From contig NZ_CP040098.1 of NCBI RefSeq assembly GCF_005377625.1, forward strand, positions 2,593,279 to 2,657,278: DNA of 64,000 nucleotides, in the 5' to 3' direction. Position numbers and translations under genes: made by a program. Each line of letters starts with the position of its first letter. Within the stretch, counting starts at the first letter, position 1. Below are positions 34,849 through 43,765 of this stretch, one piece after another. Source of the DNA: Desulfoglaeba alkanexedens ALDC. Its GTDB lineage: Bacteria; Desulfobacterota; Syntrophobacteria; Syntrophobacterales; DSM-9756. The notes under the pieces were generated by a model. It saw only the letters and a list, made by a program, of their open reading frames with translations, searched no databases and was not told where the DNA came from.

Positions 34849-34871
34849 CCCCACGGCATCAGGAGTATTTC

Positions 34872-36881
34872 ATGGATCTATTTCCTCCATCGTGTTTCTG
34901 CTTGCTGGACGAAACGGAATGGGAGGCTCTGGTCGATTCCTCCAGCCGCGATTCGTACCAGCCGCACCTCAGCCGTTTCCTGCGCGCCACCGGGCAGAGC
35001 CGCCTGCTCCGCCGAATGGCTCTCAGCGCGTCTGCAAAGCCCTTTGCCTTCCCCCATGTGGAAATAGATGGCCATGGATGGATCGTCGATAAGGCGGGAA
35101 CGTGCCGCGGCCGACTCGTGAGGCTTTCCCTTCCCGCCCGTTCTTACGAACCCCAACTGGCTCTAAGCTATGACTGGTTTTGGAGCGAATGGTGCTCGTT
35201 TCTCTGCAGTGCTACTTGCTGGGCCCAAATACGGCATGGGGAAGTGGATCTGGTCTTGAGCCGCCGCCATGAAGCGTGGGATCGCATCGAAGAGCAAGGA
35301 ATAACCCGTTGGCTCAAAGAGCGGTGGGAGCAGTGCTGGCAACACCTGGGATCGCGGGCCCATCTGGAGCAGTCGCTCGCCCTCTACTTGGAGCACAAGA
35401 CCCTTTTCAAGAAGCAGGCGAGTCCATGGGGCGTCAAGGACATCCCCGTCTTTTCCCGAGATCTCGCCGAGTTCTTGGTCGAATACTACAAGAACGGTCC
35501 GCACCGGCTGAAGCTTTTCAAGAAGGTGACCCTCCCCGCCAAAACTCATGAGCTGGAAGAATTGCTCGACCGGGGGACCTTCACCTCCATCCCTTTTCCT
35601 TTTAACGAAACAGAGCATACCGCGGTTCCGCCCGGGGACTGCTTTCTCGGTCGTTCCAATCCCGTAGCCTGCCACAGCTGCGGGCGTGCGATAGCTCGCA
35701 GAGAGTCCTATCCGCGGCTTGCCCTTTTCCTCAAAGACGCCGACGAGCGTCCCCAGTCCGGCAAACACAAAGACGAAAAACCGCTCTTTTGCCCGCTATG
35801 CGTCGCCATGGTCCTTGTCTGCCCGGTCAAGCTGACCCCGGAAACCTTGACGGTCCGATTTCTATCCTCCGACGAGGACTCCACGGTCGGTACAACGGCA
35901 ACCGAGGAACTGCGTAAGTACGTAGCCCAGAGCCTTCACGTTCATGCCGGGAACTTTGTGAGCCTGCATGTGCCCGAACGAGCCGACGGCAAATTCCTGG
36001 CCGCCTTGTGGGGGGCGCAGGCCTACAGCCTGTGGAAGATGGCTGTGACCTTTCCTCCGGAACTCTTTCAACGGGGATTCGGCGTGGAAGTCTTCCCCGG
36101 GGAGGAACAGTTCCGGCTTCCCCGGTGGCTGCTATGGTTCACCTCGGCGCTCGCCCACTGGCACCATGGGTTCGAATACCGATGCTACGCTGTGAACGAA
36201 CTGCGTGTCCCCTTCGCCCAGTTCCTGCGCCTGGCGGCGCGGGGGAAGGTCTTTCACGCTTTCTACACCCTGATGGCGGGCGGCGTGATCCAGGAAGACA
36301 GTCGTTCGTGGCGCTGGATCGCACTGCAGGACATCTGGGCTCAATTGGAAACCCTGATGCAAGAGGAGGATGTGATGCCGCTTCCGGACTACCCCACTAT
36401 CGTGGGCTTCGCCGGGTTGCTCCTGCCCCTGGCCGAACGCGTCGAATACCGGAAACGGAGCAACCCCAAGGAGGCCAAACGCGCCATCGGGAAGCTCCTG
36501 GAGGAGGTGGACCGGCCCATCCAGTACGCCTACACGGCGGCGCGCGAAGCAGGAGACAGTACGTTCATCTTCTGCCGCCGCGCGCAGAACCGTACGTTCT
36601 ACGACAAGGCGGTGGAACTTCTGGATCGGGCCGGAGAGGATGTGGAAAGCCTGAGGCGCGAAGGCCGGCGGATTGTGGAAGAACGGGAGGCCTTCGCCTG
36701 GGCTCGAGATGCCGAGGAGCAGATCTTCATCGGCCCGGACCAGGTGGTTCGGGTGACCTGTTATCTCGTCAGCGAAGGCGAGGCGCCTCCCTACGCGGCC
36801 GAAGCGGACTGGCGCGCCTTCGCCTACCAAGTCAAACTCGCTCTGTGGAGCATGTTTCCGCATTACCTCGGAACTGAATGA
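34872..36881 (+). CDS. Candidate Cascade large subunit (Cas8/Cas10d-like) with zinc ribbon
   Basis: 669 residues from ATG 34872 (AGGAG 6 bp upstream). Only one motif is clear: a zinc ribbon CHSCGRA (Cys 267/270) and CPLC (Cys 307/310), as in several Cas8 and Cas10d subunits. I find neither an N-terminal HD motif nor a GGDD-type palm, so it is not a standard Cas10d; a separate HD gene lies downstream. The last 150 residues are helical and charged (RAGEDVESLRREGRRIVEER) and could be a built-in small-subunit (Cas11-like) domain. Function as PAM-reading large subunit is inferred from size and from its place directly before cas7 and cas5. Confidence 0.65.
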   Translation: MDLFPPSCFCLLDETEWEALVDSSSRDSYQPHLSRFLRATGQSRLLRRMALSASAKPFAFPHVEIDGHGWIVDKAGTCRGRLVRLSLPARSYEPQLALSYDWFWSEWCSFLCSATCWAQIRHGEVDLVLSRRHEAWDRIEEQGITRWLKERWEQCWQHLGSRAHLEQSLALYLEHKTLFKKQASPWGVKDIPVFSRDLAEFLVEYYKNGPHRLKLFKKVTLPAKTHELEELLDRGTFTSIPFPFNETEHTAVPPGDCFLGRSNPVACHSCGRAIARRESYPRLALFLKDADERPQSGKHKDEKPLFCPLCVAMVLVCPVKLTPETLTVRFLSSDEDSTVGTTATEELRKYVAQSLHVHAGNFVSLHVPERADGKFLAALWGAQAYSLWKMAVTFPPELFQRGFGVEVFPGEEQFRLPRWLLWFTSALAHWHHGFEYRCYAVNELRVPFAQFLRLAARGKVFHAFYTLMAGGVIQEDSRSWRWIALQDIWAQLETLMQEEDVMPLPDYPTIVGFAGLLLPLAERVEYRKRSNPKEAKRAIGKLLEEVDRPIQYAYTAAREAGDSTFIFCRRAQNRTFYDKAVELLDRAGEDVESLRREGRRIVEEREAFAWARDAEEQIFIGPDQVVRVTCYLVSEGEAPPYAAEADWRAFAYQVKLALWSMFPHYLGTE

Positions 36882-36907
36882 GCTACGGGAACAGGAAGGG
36901 AGATATC

Positions 36908-37819
36908 ATGGCCAAAGCGGCTGAAAACGATGGAAAGAACGCCAAGACCCTCAGCGGACTGCCGGAATCTCAGGAACCCCGGCGCCATTACGACATTTAT
37001 GCCATCCTGGAGGCGCCTCAGGAGCTCTATTTCGGCGACGAGAAGGAAGTGAACGTGAATATTGTGGAGAAGGTCCGGGTGACGACCGCCCGGGGTGCGG
37101 TGGAAAAATGCACCATCGCCCCGTCCAAGCGCCGCGGTGTGGAACGCCGCTGCCTGCTGTGGAGCGATGCCGGCGGCAGGCTGCTCATGGACAAGCTCCA
37201 GTGCGGCATTCCCAACACGTGTTGCCGCGACGACTGTCCGGTGTGTGCCATATTCGGCGGCCTTATCGCCGGCGAAAAGACCTTCATCGGGCGCTTGACC
37301 CACGGCGGGGGCGTGGCCGTGGCCCCGGAAATCGCTCTGGAAAAACAGCGGGCCATGCATCCGGCCCTGATAACCAAGGAAAAAGACAATACGCCCATGC
37401 CTTACCGCAAAGAGTATGCGCAGCCCGGGCTGCTTTATCCGATCAGCAACCATCTGCTTTCGGTGACCGAAAAGGAATTCGGCGCTGCGGCCTATGCGTT
37501 CCTGTTGAGCCTGCACCGGCTGGGAGCCGGAAATCCGAAGGGACTGGGCTTCGCGCGCGCCGCCTGGAACGGCCATTCCGAGGCTGTCGAACCGCTGCTG
37601 GTGGTGGACAGCTACCGGGTGCCGCTCGGCGAACGGCCCTTGGTCAGTCCGTCGATCACCGACAACCAGGAAGCCGTGAACCGGTTCGTCCGGCTGGCAG
37701 AAACGTACAAGCAAGACGCTCGCGACGCCTTCGAAAGGCGACTCGGCGCGCAGGCCCTGGCGTTTCTGCAATCTTGCGCATCGGAGTTCGAAAAGCGCGT
37801 ACTTCGCGCGGACAGCTGA
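36908..37819 (+). CDS. cas7: Cas7 backbone protein, Csc2-like
   Basis: 303 residues from ATG 36908, behind AGGAAGGGAG; an earlier ATG at 36878 overlaps the upstream stop. RRHYDIYAILEAPQELYFGD begins a RAMP-type RRM fold. A cysteine cluster CGIPNTCCRDDCPVCAIFGG (Cys 99, 105, 106, 110, 113) should bind zinc, as in Csc2, the Cas7 of type I-D. MPYRKEYAQPGLLYPI and LLSLHRLGAGNPKGLGFARA fit the second half of that family. Several copies would coat the crRNA. It is flanked by the large subunit and cas5. Confidence 0.75.
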   Translation: MAKAAENDGKNAKTLSGLPESQEPRRHYDIYAILEAPQELYFGDEKEVNVNIVEKVRVTTARGAVEKCTIAPSKRRGVERRCLLWSDAGGRLLMDKLQCGIPNTCCRDDCPVCAIFGGLIAGEKTFIGRLTHGGGVAVAPEIALEKQRAMHPALITKEKDNTPMPYRKEYAQPGLLYPISNHLLSVTEKEFGAAAYAFLLSLHRLGAGNPKGLGFARAAWNGHSEAVEPLLVVDSYRVPLGERPLVSPSITDNQEAVNRFVRLAETYKQDARDAFERRLGAQALAFLQSCASEFEKRVLRADS

Positions 37820-37830
37820 GGGGATTCCCG

Positions 37831-38682
37831 ATGAAGTCCATCTGGATTTGCTCTTTAAAGCTGCAGCCTGCGGGGCCGCTCACTTTTCGCCGGATGCCCT
37901 CGGGGAGCCTGCCCATCATGACTTACCCGTTCGTACCGCCCACTACCCTGAACGGATATCTAGTGCGGCTTTTGAAAATCGCTGAAGGGGCCCGGAGCGG
38001 GGGTCACGATGCCGACTGGCCGGGCTACGGCGAAGATTGGTTCGCCAAGGGCAAGGATGGAAAGCCCGCCCCGGGCCAAGCTTACATACTCACTTTGAGT
38101 CCCGAATACCGCCCCTTAGGCGCATTTCCCCCGCCCGGTGGGTGGTCCATCCACAAGACCCGGCGACAAGGACCGAAGAATTTCGCCCATGTTGAATTTT
38201 CCCAGATTATCCGCAGCAAGGGAAAGATTCGCCAGGATTTCCAGCTGCATCACTGGGAATATCTGCTCTGCGATGAGCTTACGGGCTGGGTGGCGGCGTC
38301 GGAACCAGCCCCACTGGAACGCCTCCGAAGTCTTGTCAACTACGGTGGCAAGGTGGGCAAGGAGGGCTTCCTGGTGGTGAAGGCGGTGGACAAACCGCAG
38401 GAAGCTCCGCGCCGTTCGGGCACCTTCGAGCCGGTGGGGCTCGTGCCGGCGTCGGTTCGGCCCGCCGGTGGAACTTTCTTTCACCTCTACGGGCACCGGT
38501 GGAGTGCGGACTATTTGTGGATAAATGGCGAGCGTGGTGGTGTGACAGGCTACGTTCCCATCGGTGTCTGGTGGGAAACGGGAACCCTGCAGGGACAACA
38601 TTGGAGTCTCGGCGACGGGTGTGGCATTCCGCTGGAAGCCCCTGACCTATTCCTTCAGGGCGATCGAGAGGTCTTTTCGTGA
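37831..38682 (+). CDS. cas5: Cas5-like Cascade subunit
   Basis: 283 residues from ATG 37831 with a GAGGGG site. The N-terminus SIWICSLKLQPAGPLTFRRM, followed shortly by YPFVPPTTLNGYLVRLL, is the Cas5 pattern (RAMP strand, then YPxPPPTT-type turn). Glycine-rich SLVNYGGKVGKEGFLVV lies in the middle. Cas5 caps the 5' handle of the crRNA and contacts the large subunit. Identification rests on the N-terminal pattern and on position after cas7; I cannot tell whether it is nearer Csc1 or the I-A type. Confidence 0.7.
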   Translation: MKSIWICSLKLQPAGPLTFRRMPSGSLPIMTYPFVPPTTLNGYLVRLLKIAEGARSGGHDADWPGYGEDWFAKGKDGKPAPGQAYILTLSPEYRPLGAFPPPGGWSIHKTRRQGPKNFAHVEFSQIIRSKGKIRQDFQLHHWEYLLCDELTGWVAASEPAPLERLRSLVNYGGKVGKEGFLVVKAVDKPQEAPRRSGTFEPVGLVPASVRPAGGTFFHLYGHRWSADYLWINGERGGVTGYVPIGVWWETGTLQGQHWSLGDGCGIPLEAPDLFLQGDREVFS

Positions 38683-38699
38683 TTGGGAGGAAGACCTTT

Positions 38700-39401
38700 A
38701 TGGCGGCATGGGGACGCATCTTTTTCATCTACAGCAAGCAGGGCGCCACGGAGGGGCTTCAGGCGGTCTACGGCCAACCCCTGGAAAACCACGTGGAAAA
38801 TTGCGTATCGCTTTTTACTCATCTTCAAGGCGAGCTGCTCTCCACGGATACCCGGGACAAGCTCGAAACCGCCGTCCGCCTGCACGACCATGGAAAACGG
38901 GAGACCTTCCGGCTCTTCAAGGATTCGGAAACAAAGCGCTGGAGTTATAGCTTCGCGGGGCACAGGTTCCGAGTGCCCCACAAGGATCCCTATGTGGCGG
39001 CGCTCATCCGCAGCCATCACGAGTTTTCCGTGGATCGGATCCAGCGCGAGCGGGCTCTGTTGAGAGGGGCGGAACGGGATCGGTTTGCCGACGACCTGTA
39101 TCTCTTGTGCATGGTGGACCAACTGGAAGCGGAACTGGCGGTCAAGGAAGTGGAGGGAGCAAAGGATGTGGCGCGTACCTTTATGGAATTCGTCACTCGG
39201 CGTGATGAGCGTGACGGTTCCTACCGGGTGGTGCCCTGGCCGTTCACGGGGGACCGTTTGAGCCTGGAGTTGCATCTGCACCCCCTACCCCTAGAAGTTT
39301 TCAACAGCTTATCGAAAGAAGAGGCCGTCACCCGGCATATCCGCAACATGGAGTCCGGTACGGCCGAGACCCGACATATCATGCTCACGGCAGACAATTG
39401 A
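38700..39401 (+). CDS. cas3'': Stand-alone Cas3'' HD nuclease
   Basis: 233 residues from ATG 38700 (GGGAGG 9 bp upstream); a GTG at 38679 overlapping the cas5 stop is the other choice. HD-domain metal ligands are seen in order: PLENHVENC, VRLHDHGKRETF, GHRFRVPH and RSHHEFS. In type I systems this nuclease degrades the displaced DNA strand. Here it is separate from the helicase encoded next, as in type I-A, and not fused to the large subunit as in type I-D. The metal ligands look complete, so activity is expected. Confidence 0.82.
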   Translation: MAAWGRIFFIYSKQGATEGLQAVYGQPLENHVENCVSLFTHLQGELLSTDTRDKLETAVRLHDHGKRETFRLFKDSETKRWSYSFAGHRFRVPHKDPYVAALIRSHHEFSVDRIQRERALLRGAERDRFADDLYLLCMVDQLEAELAVKEVEGAKDVARTFMEFVTRRDERDGSYRVVPWPFTGDRLSLELHLHPLPLEVFNSLSKEEAVTRHIRNMESGTAETRHIMLTADN

Positions 39402-39419
39402 TAAGGAAGGAATCCTGAC

Positions 39420-41252
39420 ATGCCTCCTTGCATGGACATGGAGCGTTTCTATCGGCAGGTGGCCGGATTCCCGCCCAACCCGTTGCAGCGCGCTGCGTGG
39501 GAAGCGTTCTGGAAGACGGAACACCCGGCGATGTTGATCCGCGCGGGAACTGGATCGGGAAAAACCGAGGCTGCCCTACTACCGCCCCTGGCGGCTGGGC
39601 GTCGCGTTCTGTTCGTGCTTCCTTTCAAGGCACTGCTTGAGGATCTGAGCATCCGCTTGGCGCGCATCGGCTGCCGGTTTTCCAAGGCATTCGAACGCCC
39701 GCTTGCCCTCACGCTGGACATGGGCGGAAGTTGTCGCCGCATCCGATGCGTAGACGGCACCTATAACGAGCTCACGAGCCATCGGCACCTCTTTGCTGAC
39801 GACCTCATCGTCACCACCCTGGACAAGTTTCTTTTTCGGTTGTTCGGCTACGGGGAACCCGTCAAATCCTACATCTTTTGTCACCGGGTGTTCGGATCCG
39901 CCCTGGGCAAGCATCCTTTCCTTATCTTCGACGAAGCCCATGACTACGACGGGCTTGCCTTTTCCAACTTTTCCCGGCTGCTTCGAACCCTCTATGAAAA
40001 GGGTAAGGATGTGTGCGTGATGAGCGCCACTCTTCCGCGCGAAACGGCTTCGTTCCTGGATCCCGTGGACGCGATGGAAGGAGACCTGGCGACGGAACAG
40101 AAACGCTTCGAAACGAACGTGCTCGGGCGCACCTCCCAGCAGCTGCATCTGGTGCGCCGCTCGGCGCCCAACACGGCGCGGGGCGAACGAGCGGCGTTTC
40201 TGGATGCTATGGTCGAGGAGATAAAGCGGCGCATTGGACCCGACCGGCGTCTCATCGTTCGCACGGAATGGATCGGCGACCTACTCGATCTCCGAGAGCG
40301 ACTCGAAGATCACGACCCTCTCGTCTACCATGGGCGGCTCACCATGGCACGGCGCCGCAAGGTGATCGCGCGGTTGCAGCAATGCCAGGAGAAGGACGCA
40401 GGGTTCCTGCTGCTGGCCACGTCGGCCGTGGAAGCGGGCTGCGACCTGGATGCCCACACCATCGTGACCGAGCTGTGCAATCCGGACTCGCTGGTGCAAC
40501 TCGCCGGACGTTGCAACCGGCGCGGTTGCATGGAAGACGCAGAACTGGTCGTCGTCGGAAACGGCGTGAAGCCGCAGCTACGAACCTTGCCACAAGATCG
40601 TCATGAGGATTACCTGAACGCTCTGGAGGCCATGGGGGCGACTTTCGACGCCGCCGCCCTTCGCCCTTTCTTCCATTCACCCAAGGGAGACTGGATGGGG
40701 GAGATTCTTTTCGACATGCTATGGGACTACGTCTACGACGGGGACCTCAGTTGCAAGCCGCTCTGGGACCGGGGCATATTGGTCACTCGCAGCTGGGAAC
40801 CGTCGGTGACCCTGTGTACAGGGTTGAATCCGGAGGAACTGCCGGAAAATCCCGTGCAGGTGTCTTTGTCGCGGTTGGCCTCTCGTGTCGCCCCGAACGA
40901 GATGGAAGACCGCCCGGCCCATGAAATCTTTTCCGTGGAAAAGGACGGCATGTGGCATGCCGATCTCTACCGCGTTTATTTCGGCCGGGAGGGCCATGAC
41001 GTTCGGCGGCGCACCTATTCCTTGCAAGGGCGCGTCGGCGCCTACTGGACGACGCTTCTTTGCGTCATCAAGGAACCGTTCCGCGACCGCTACTTCGATT
41101 CTTGCTTGGGCTACACCCGGTTGCCCACGGTTTTGCGCCGGGCTTGGAAGGTCGGCTTTGAGCGTACCCTGGTTGTGAAGCCTGGGATCAAAAAAGACGG
41201 CCGGGTGGACCTCAATAAATGGGAAGCCCTGCTCTGGTACCTAGAGAGATGA
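39420..41252 (+). CDS. cas3': Cas3' superfamily 2 helicase
   Basis: 610 residues. Helicase motifs: NPLQRAAWEAFW (Q), RAGTGSGKTEAAL (I), TTLDKFL, LIFDEAHDYD (II, DEAH), VMSATLPRETA (III), TSAVEAGCDLDAH (V) and QLAGRCNRRG (VI). No HD domain is attached. It would unwind DNA ahead of the separate HD nuclease once Cascade has bound. It starts 18 bp after the HD gene, behind AAGGAAGG, and cas6 starts one base after its stop. Confidence 0.9.
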   Translation: MPPCMDMERFYRQVAGFPPNPLQRAAWEAFWKTEHPAMLIRAGTGSGKTEAALLPPLAAGRRVLFVLPFKALLEDLSIRLARIGCRFSKAFERPLALTLDMGGSCRRIRCVDGTYNELTSHRHLFADDLIVTTLDKFLFRLFGYGEPVKSYIFCHRVFGSALGKHPFLIFDEAHDYDGLAFSNFSRLLRTLYEKGKDVCVMSATLPRETASFLDPVDAMEGDLATEQKRFETNVLGRTSQQLHLVRRSAPNTARGERAAFLDAMVEEIKRRIGPDRRLIVRTEWIGDLLDLRERLEDHDPLVYHGRLTMARRRKVIARLQQCQEKDAGFLLLATSAVEAGCDLDAHTIVTELCNPDSLVQLAGRCNRRGCMEDAELVVVGNGVKPQLRTLPQDRHEDYLNALEAMGATFDAAALRPFFHSPKGDWMGEILFDMLWDYVYDGDLSCKPLWDRGILVTRSWEPSVTLCTGLNPEELPENPVQVSLSRLASRVAPNEMEDRPAHEIFSVEKDGMWHADLYRVYFGREGHDVRRRTYSLQGRVGAYWTTLLCVIKEPFRDRYFDSCLGYTRLPTVLRRAWKVGFERTLVVKPGIKKDGRVDLNKWEALLWYLER

Positions 41253-41253
41253 T

Positions 41254-42099
41254 ATGCCCGTAGCCGCCGTCTTTCGGTTGAAGTGCCTTCGCGCCGCCAA
41301 GCCTCCGCGCGCCTTTCGCGCCCTTTTTCACCCGGTGTTTCTGGAGCGCATGCGCCGAACAGACGACCGCCTCGGCCGCATCCTCCACGATGCCGGGCGC
41401 AACGCGCCCTATTCTCTTTCTCCCGTGTGGGGGACGGTGGACCGCAACGGGCGCCTGCTTGAGAATGGCACCTACCGGGTGCGCCTCGGCCTGCTGGAAG
41501 ACGCTCTGGAAGATGCCTTACACCTGTCTCTGGAACGGGGCGTCTGGCGGGAGCCCATCGATCTGGGAGGCGTTCCCTTCGTGCTTGAGGATCTGCTTCT
41601 AGGGGAATCGTCGGAAGGCGGCGGCTGCGGGCGGGCCCGGTACGAGGACCTCTGGACGGCCGCGGAAGATGCCGCGGCGGCCGTGGGCCGGAAGGGAAGC
41701 CTCAAGGTCCGCGTCCGATTCCTGAGCCCCATGGCTTTCAAGCGCGGCGACCTGCATTATCCGCTGCCCGATGTCAGCCTGGTGACAAGACACTTGACCG
41801 AGCGCTGGAACGCCGCGTGTCCTCACGCTGTACCCGACCCTGTGGGCGCGGCGGAGATTTCCATCGCGCGGTTGAAGCTCGAGACCAGCCGCTATGCCTT
41901 AAGAAACGGAGGCACCGTCATCGGCGCCTTCGGATCGGTCACCTATGTGGCTCAAGGGGCTCGGGAGAGCCTCACGGCGCTGCACGCGCTGCTTCACTTC
42001 GCAGCCTTTTCCGGCATCGGGGTCAAAACCACGCAGGGCATGGGCCAATGCGCCGTCAGTGACACCCAAGATAGAAGGCCCGTTCCCGGGACGGCATGA
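41254..42099 (+). CDS. cas6: Cas6 pre-crRNA endonuclease
   Basis: 281 residues. The C-terminal glycine-rich loop GIGVKTTQGMGQ is the Cas6 signature, preceded by FGSVTYVAQGA and LLHFAAFS. The N-terminus AVFRLKCLRAAKPPRAFRAL starts the first RAMP fold. It should cut inside each repeat, leaving the usual 8-nt handle (ATTGAAAC) on crRNAs. The repeat can form a short stem (TCCCT/AGGGA) suited to recognition. The catalytic His cannot be fixed without an alignment. Confidence 0.85.
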   Translation: MPVAAVFRLKCLRAAKPPRAFRALFHPVFLERMRRTDDRLGRILHDAGRNAPYSLSPVWGTVDRNGRLLENGTYRVRLGLLEDALEDALHLSLERGVWREPIDLGGVPFVLEDLLLGESSEGGGCGRARYEDLWTAAEDAAAAVGRKGSLKVRVRFLSPMAFKRGDLHYPLPDVSLVTRHLTERWNAACPHAVPDPVGAAEISIARLKLETSRYALRNGGTVIGAFGSVTYVAQGARESLTALHALLHFAAFSGIGVKTTQGMGQCAVSDTQDRRPVPGTA

Positions 42100-42115
42100 T
42101 CCCGATGAGGGCGTC

Positions 42116-43765
42116 ATGATGCTCATTCCTATCTCCTATCTCAACGCCTACGTCTATTGCCCGCGAAGGTTTTACCTGGAATGTGTGCGCGGCATGTACG
42201 AGGACAATGTCTACACTCTGGAAGGTCGCGAGATGCACCGCCGCGTGGACGATCCCGGCAAGCAGGCGGTGCCCTTGCGCAAAGAGGACCGCATCCATCG
42301 GCGCTCCGTATGGTGGAGCTCGGAGCGGCTCGGCGTCACCGGACGCTTGGATCTGCTGGAAGAAGACGGGACAGGCTGCCTATACCCGGTGGAATACAAG
42401 AAGGGCAAGGCCCCCAAGGGGCGGGATCCTTGGCTTAACGACCAAATCCAACTTTGCGCCCAGGCGCTCCTCATGGCGGAAAACGGACTGCCGCTTCCGC
42501 CCGCCGGCTACCTTTATTTCGTCGGTTCGAGAAAGCGAGTGGAAGTCCGCATCACGGAGGAGCTGTGCGCCCAGACCCGGGAAGTGATCGCCGCCTGCCG
42601 GGCCCTGCTGGATGAGGACACGCTGCCGCCTGCCGTGGATAACCGAAACCGATGTTTCGGGTGCTCGTTGCTCCCTCTTTGCCTACCGGAGGAAGAAGAG
42701 GTGCTCGCGGGGCACAAGACGAACGCCAGGCGCATCCTGGCTCAACGGCTGGACCAGCAGTCGGTCTACGTGGATCGGCTGGGAGCCCGGGTAAGCCTAA
42801 GCCAAGGGATGCTTCAGGTTTGGGCGCCGGGAGAGGAAAGGCTCGGTGAGGCATCCCTGGAGCAGCTCCAGGAGCTCGTGCTCATAGGGCCCGTGCAGGT
42901 GACCACTCAAGTCCTTCACGAATGTTGTCGCCGGGAGATTCCTGTCCACTACCTCACCTTGTACGGCCGCTACCTGGGTACTACAGCGCCGGCGTTCAGT
43001 CGCCACAGCCTGCTGCGCCGCGCGCAGTGGCAGAGGCACTTCGATCCCGAGCGCAGCAACGAGATCGCGAGAGATATCGTGATGAGTAAACTCACGAGCG
43101 CCCGGACGCTGGCTATGCGGTACCTGCGCGACGAGCGAAGCGAAGAGGACGTGCAGGCCTTCCGGCAGATAAAGGATCTGATCCGGCGCTGCCGGGACTG
43201 CAGCGATACCGAGGGCCTGCGCGGCCTGGAAGGCATGGGAACGCGCCATTATTTCCAATGTTTTCCGCGCTTCATCAAGCCTAGGCTGCGAGAGACCTTC
43301 CAGTTCCAGGGGCGGGTGCGCCGCCCACCCGATAACGCCGTCAACGCGCTACTCAGTTTCGGCTATGCGATTCTCGCCAAAGACTGCATGGGAGCCGCGG
43401 CCCGGGTGGGCTTCGATCCCTATTGCGGCTTTTACCACGTGATGAAGTACGGGCGCCCGGCTCTTGCCCTGGACATCATGGAATATTTTCGCCAGCCCAT
43501 CGTCGATTCCGCCGTGCTCGGTGCCATCAACAACGGGGTTTTCACGCTCCGGGATTTCATGGCCTACCAGGGGACATGCTATCTCAGCGAAAAGGGCCGC
43601 AAGAAGTTCCTCGCTCAATACGAGATGCGCAAGAAAGACCATGTAAGCCATCCGGTGTTCGGCTATCGACTCAGTTACGAGCGGATGATCGAACTGCAGC
43701 TCCGCATTCTAGGCAAATATCTGCTGGGCGACCTGGACAAATACGTGGGGTTTCATATCCGATGA
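42116..43765 (+). CDS. cas4-cas1: Cas4-Cas1 fusion, spacer acquisition
   Basis: 549 residues from ATG 42116 (GATGAGG upstream). Residues 1-205 are Cas4: YCPRRFYLEC (first cluster Cys), GRLDLLEEDG and YPVEYKKGKAP (nuclease D, E and K), and CFGCSLLPLC (three more Fe-S cysteines). The rest is Cas1 with catalytic Glu in LEGMGTRHYF, His in DPYCGFYHVMKYGRPALALD and Asp/Glu in DIMEYFRQPIVDS. Cas4 trims and PAM-selects new spacers, Cas1 with Cas2 integrates them. Such fusions are known in some type I subtypes and assure a joint action. Confidence 0.94.
   Translation: MMLIPISYLNAYVYCPRRFYLECVRGMYEDNVYTLEGREMHRRVDDPGKQAVPLRKEDRIHRRSVWWSSERLGVTGRLDLLEEDGTGCLYPVEYKKGKAPKGRDPWLNDQIQLCAQALLMAENGLPLPPAGYLYFVGSRKRVEVRITEELCAQTREVIAACRALLDEDTLPPAVDNRNRCFGCSLLPLCLPEEEEVLAGHKTNARRILAQRLDQQSVYVDRLGARVSLSQGMLQVWAPGEERLGEASLEQLQELVLIGPVQVTTQVLHECCRREIPVHYLTLYGRYLGTTAPAFSRHSLLRRAQWQRHFDPERSNEIARDIVMSKLTSARTLAMRYLRDERSEEDVQAFRQIKDLIRRCRDCSDTEGLRGLEGMGTRHYFQCFPRFIKPRLRETFQFQGRVRRPPDNAVNALLSFGYAILAKDCMGAAARVGFDPYCGFYHVMKYGRPALALDIMEYFRQPIVDSAVLGAINNGVFTLRDFMAYQGTCYLSEKGRKKFLAQYEMRKKDHVSHPVFGYRLSYERMIELQLRILGKYLLGDLDKYVGFHIR

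Noticed and set aside
34872-36881. Calling the large subunit Cas10d outright
   Set aside because: The HD and palm motifs that define Cas10d were not found, so only a general large-subunit label is justified.
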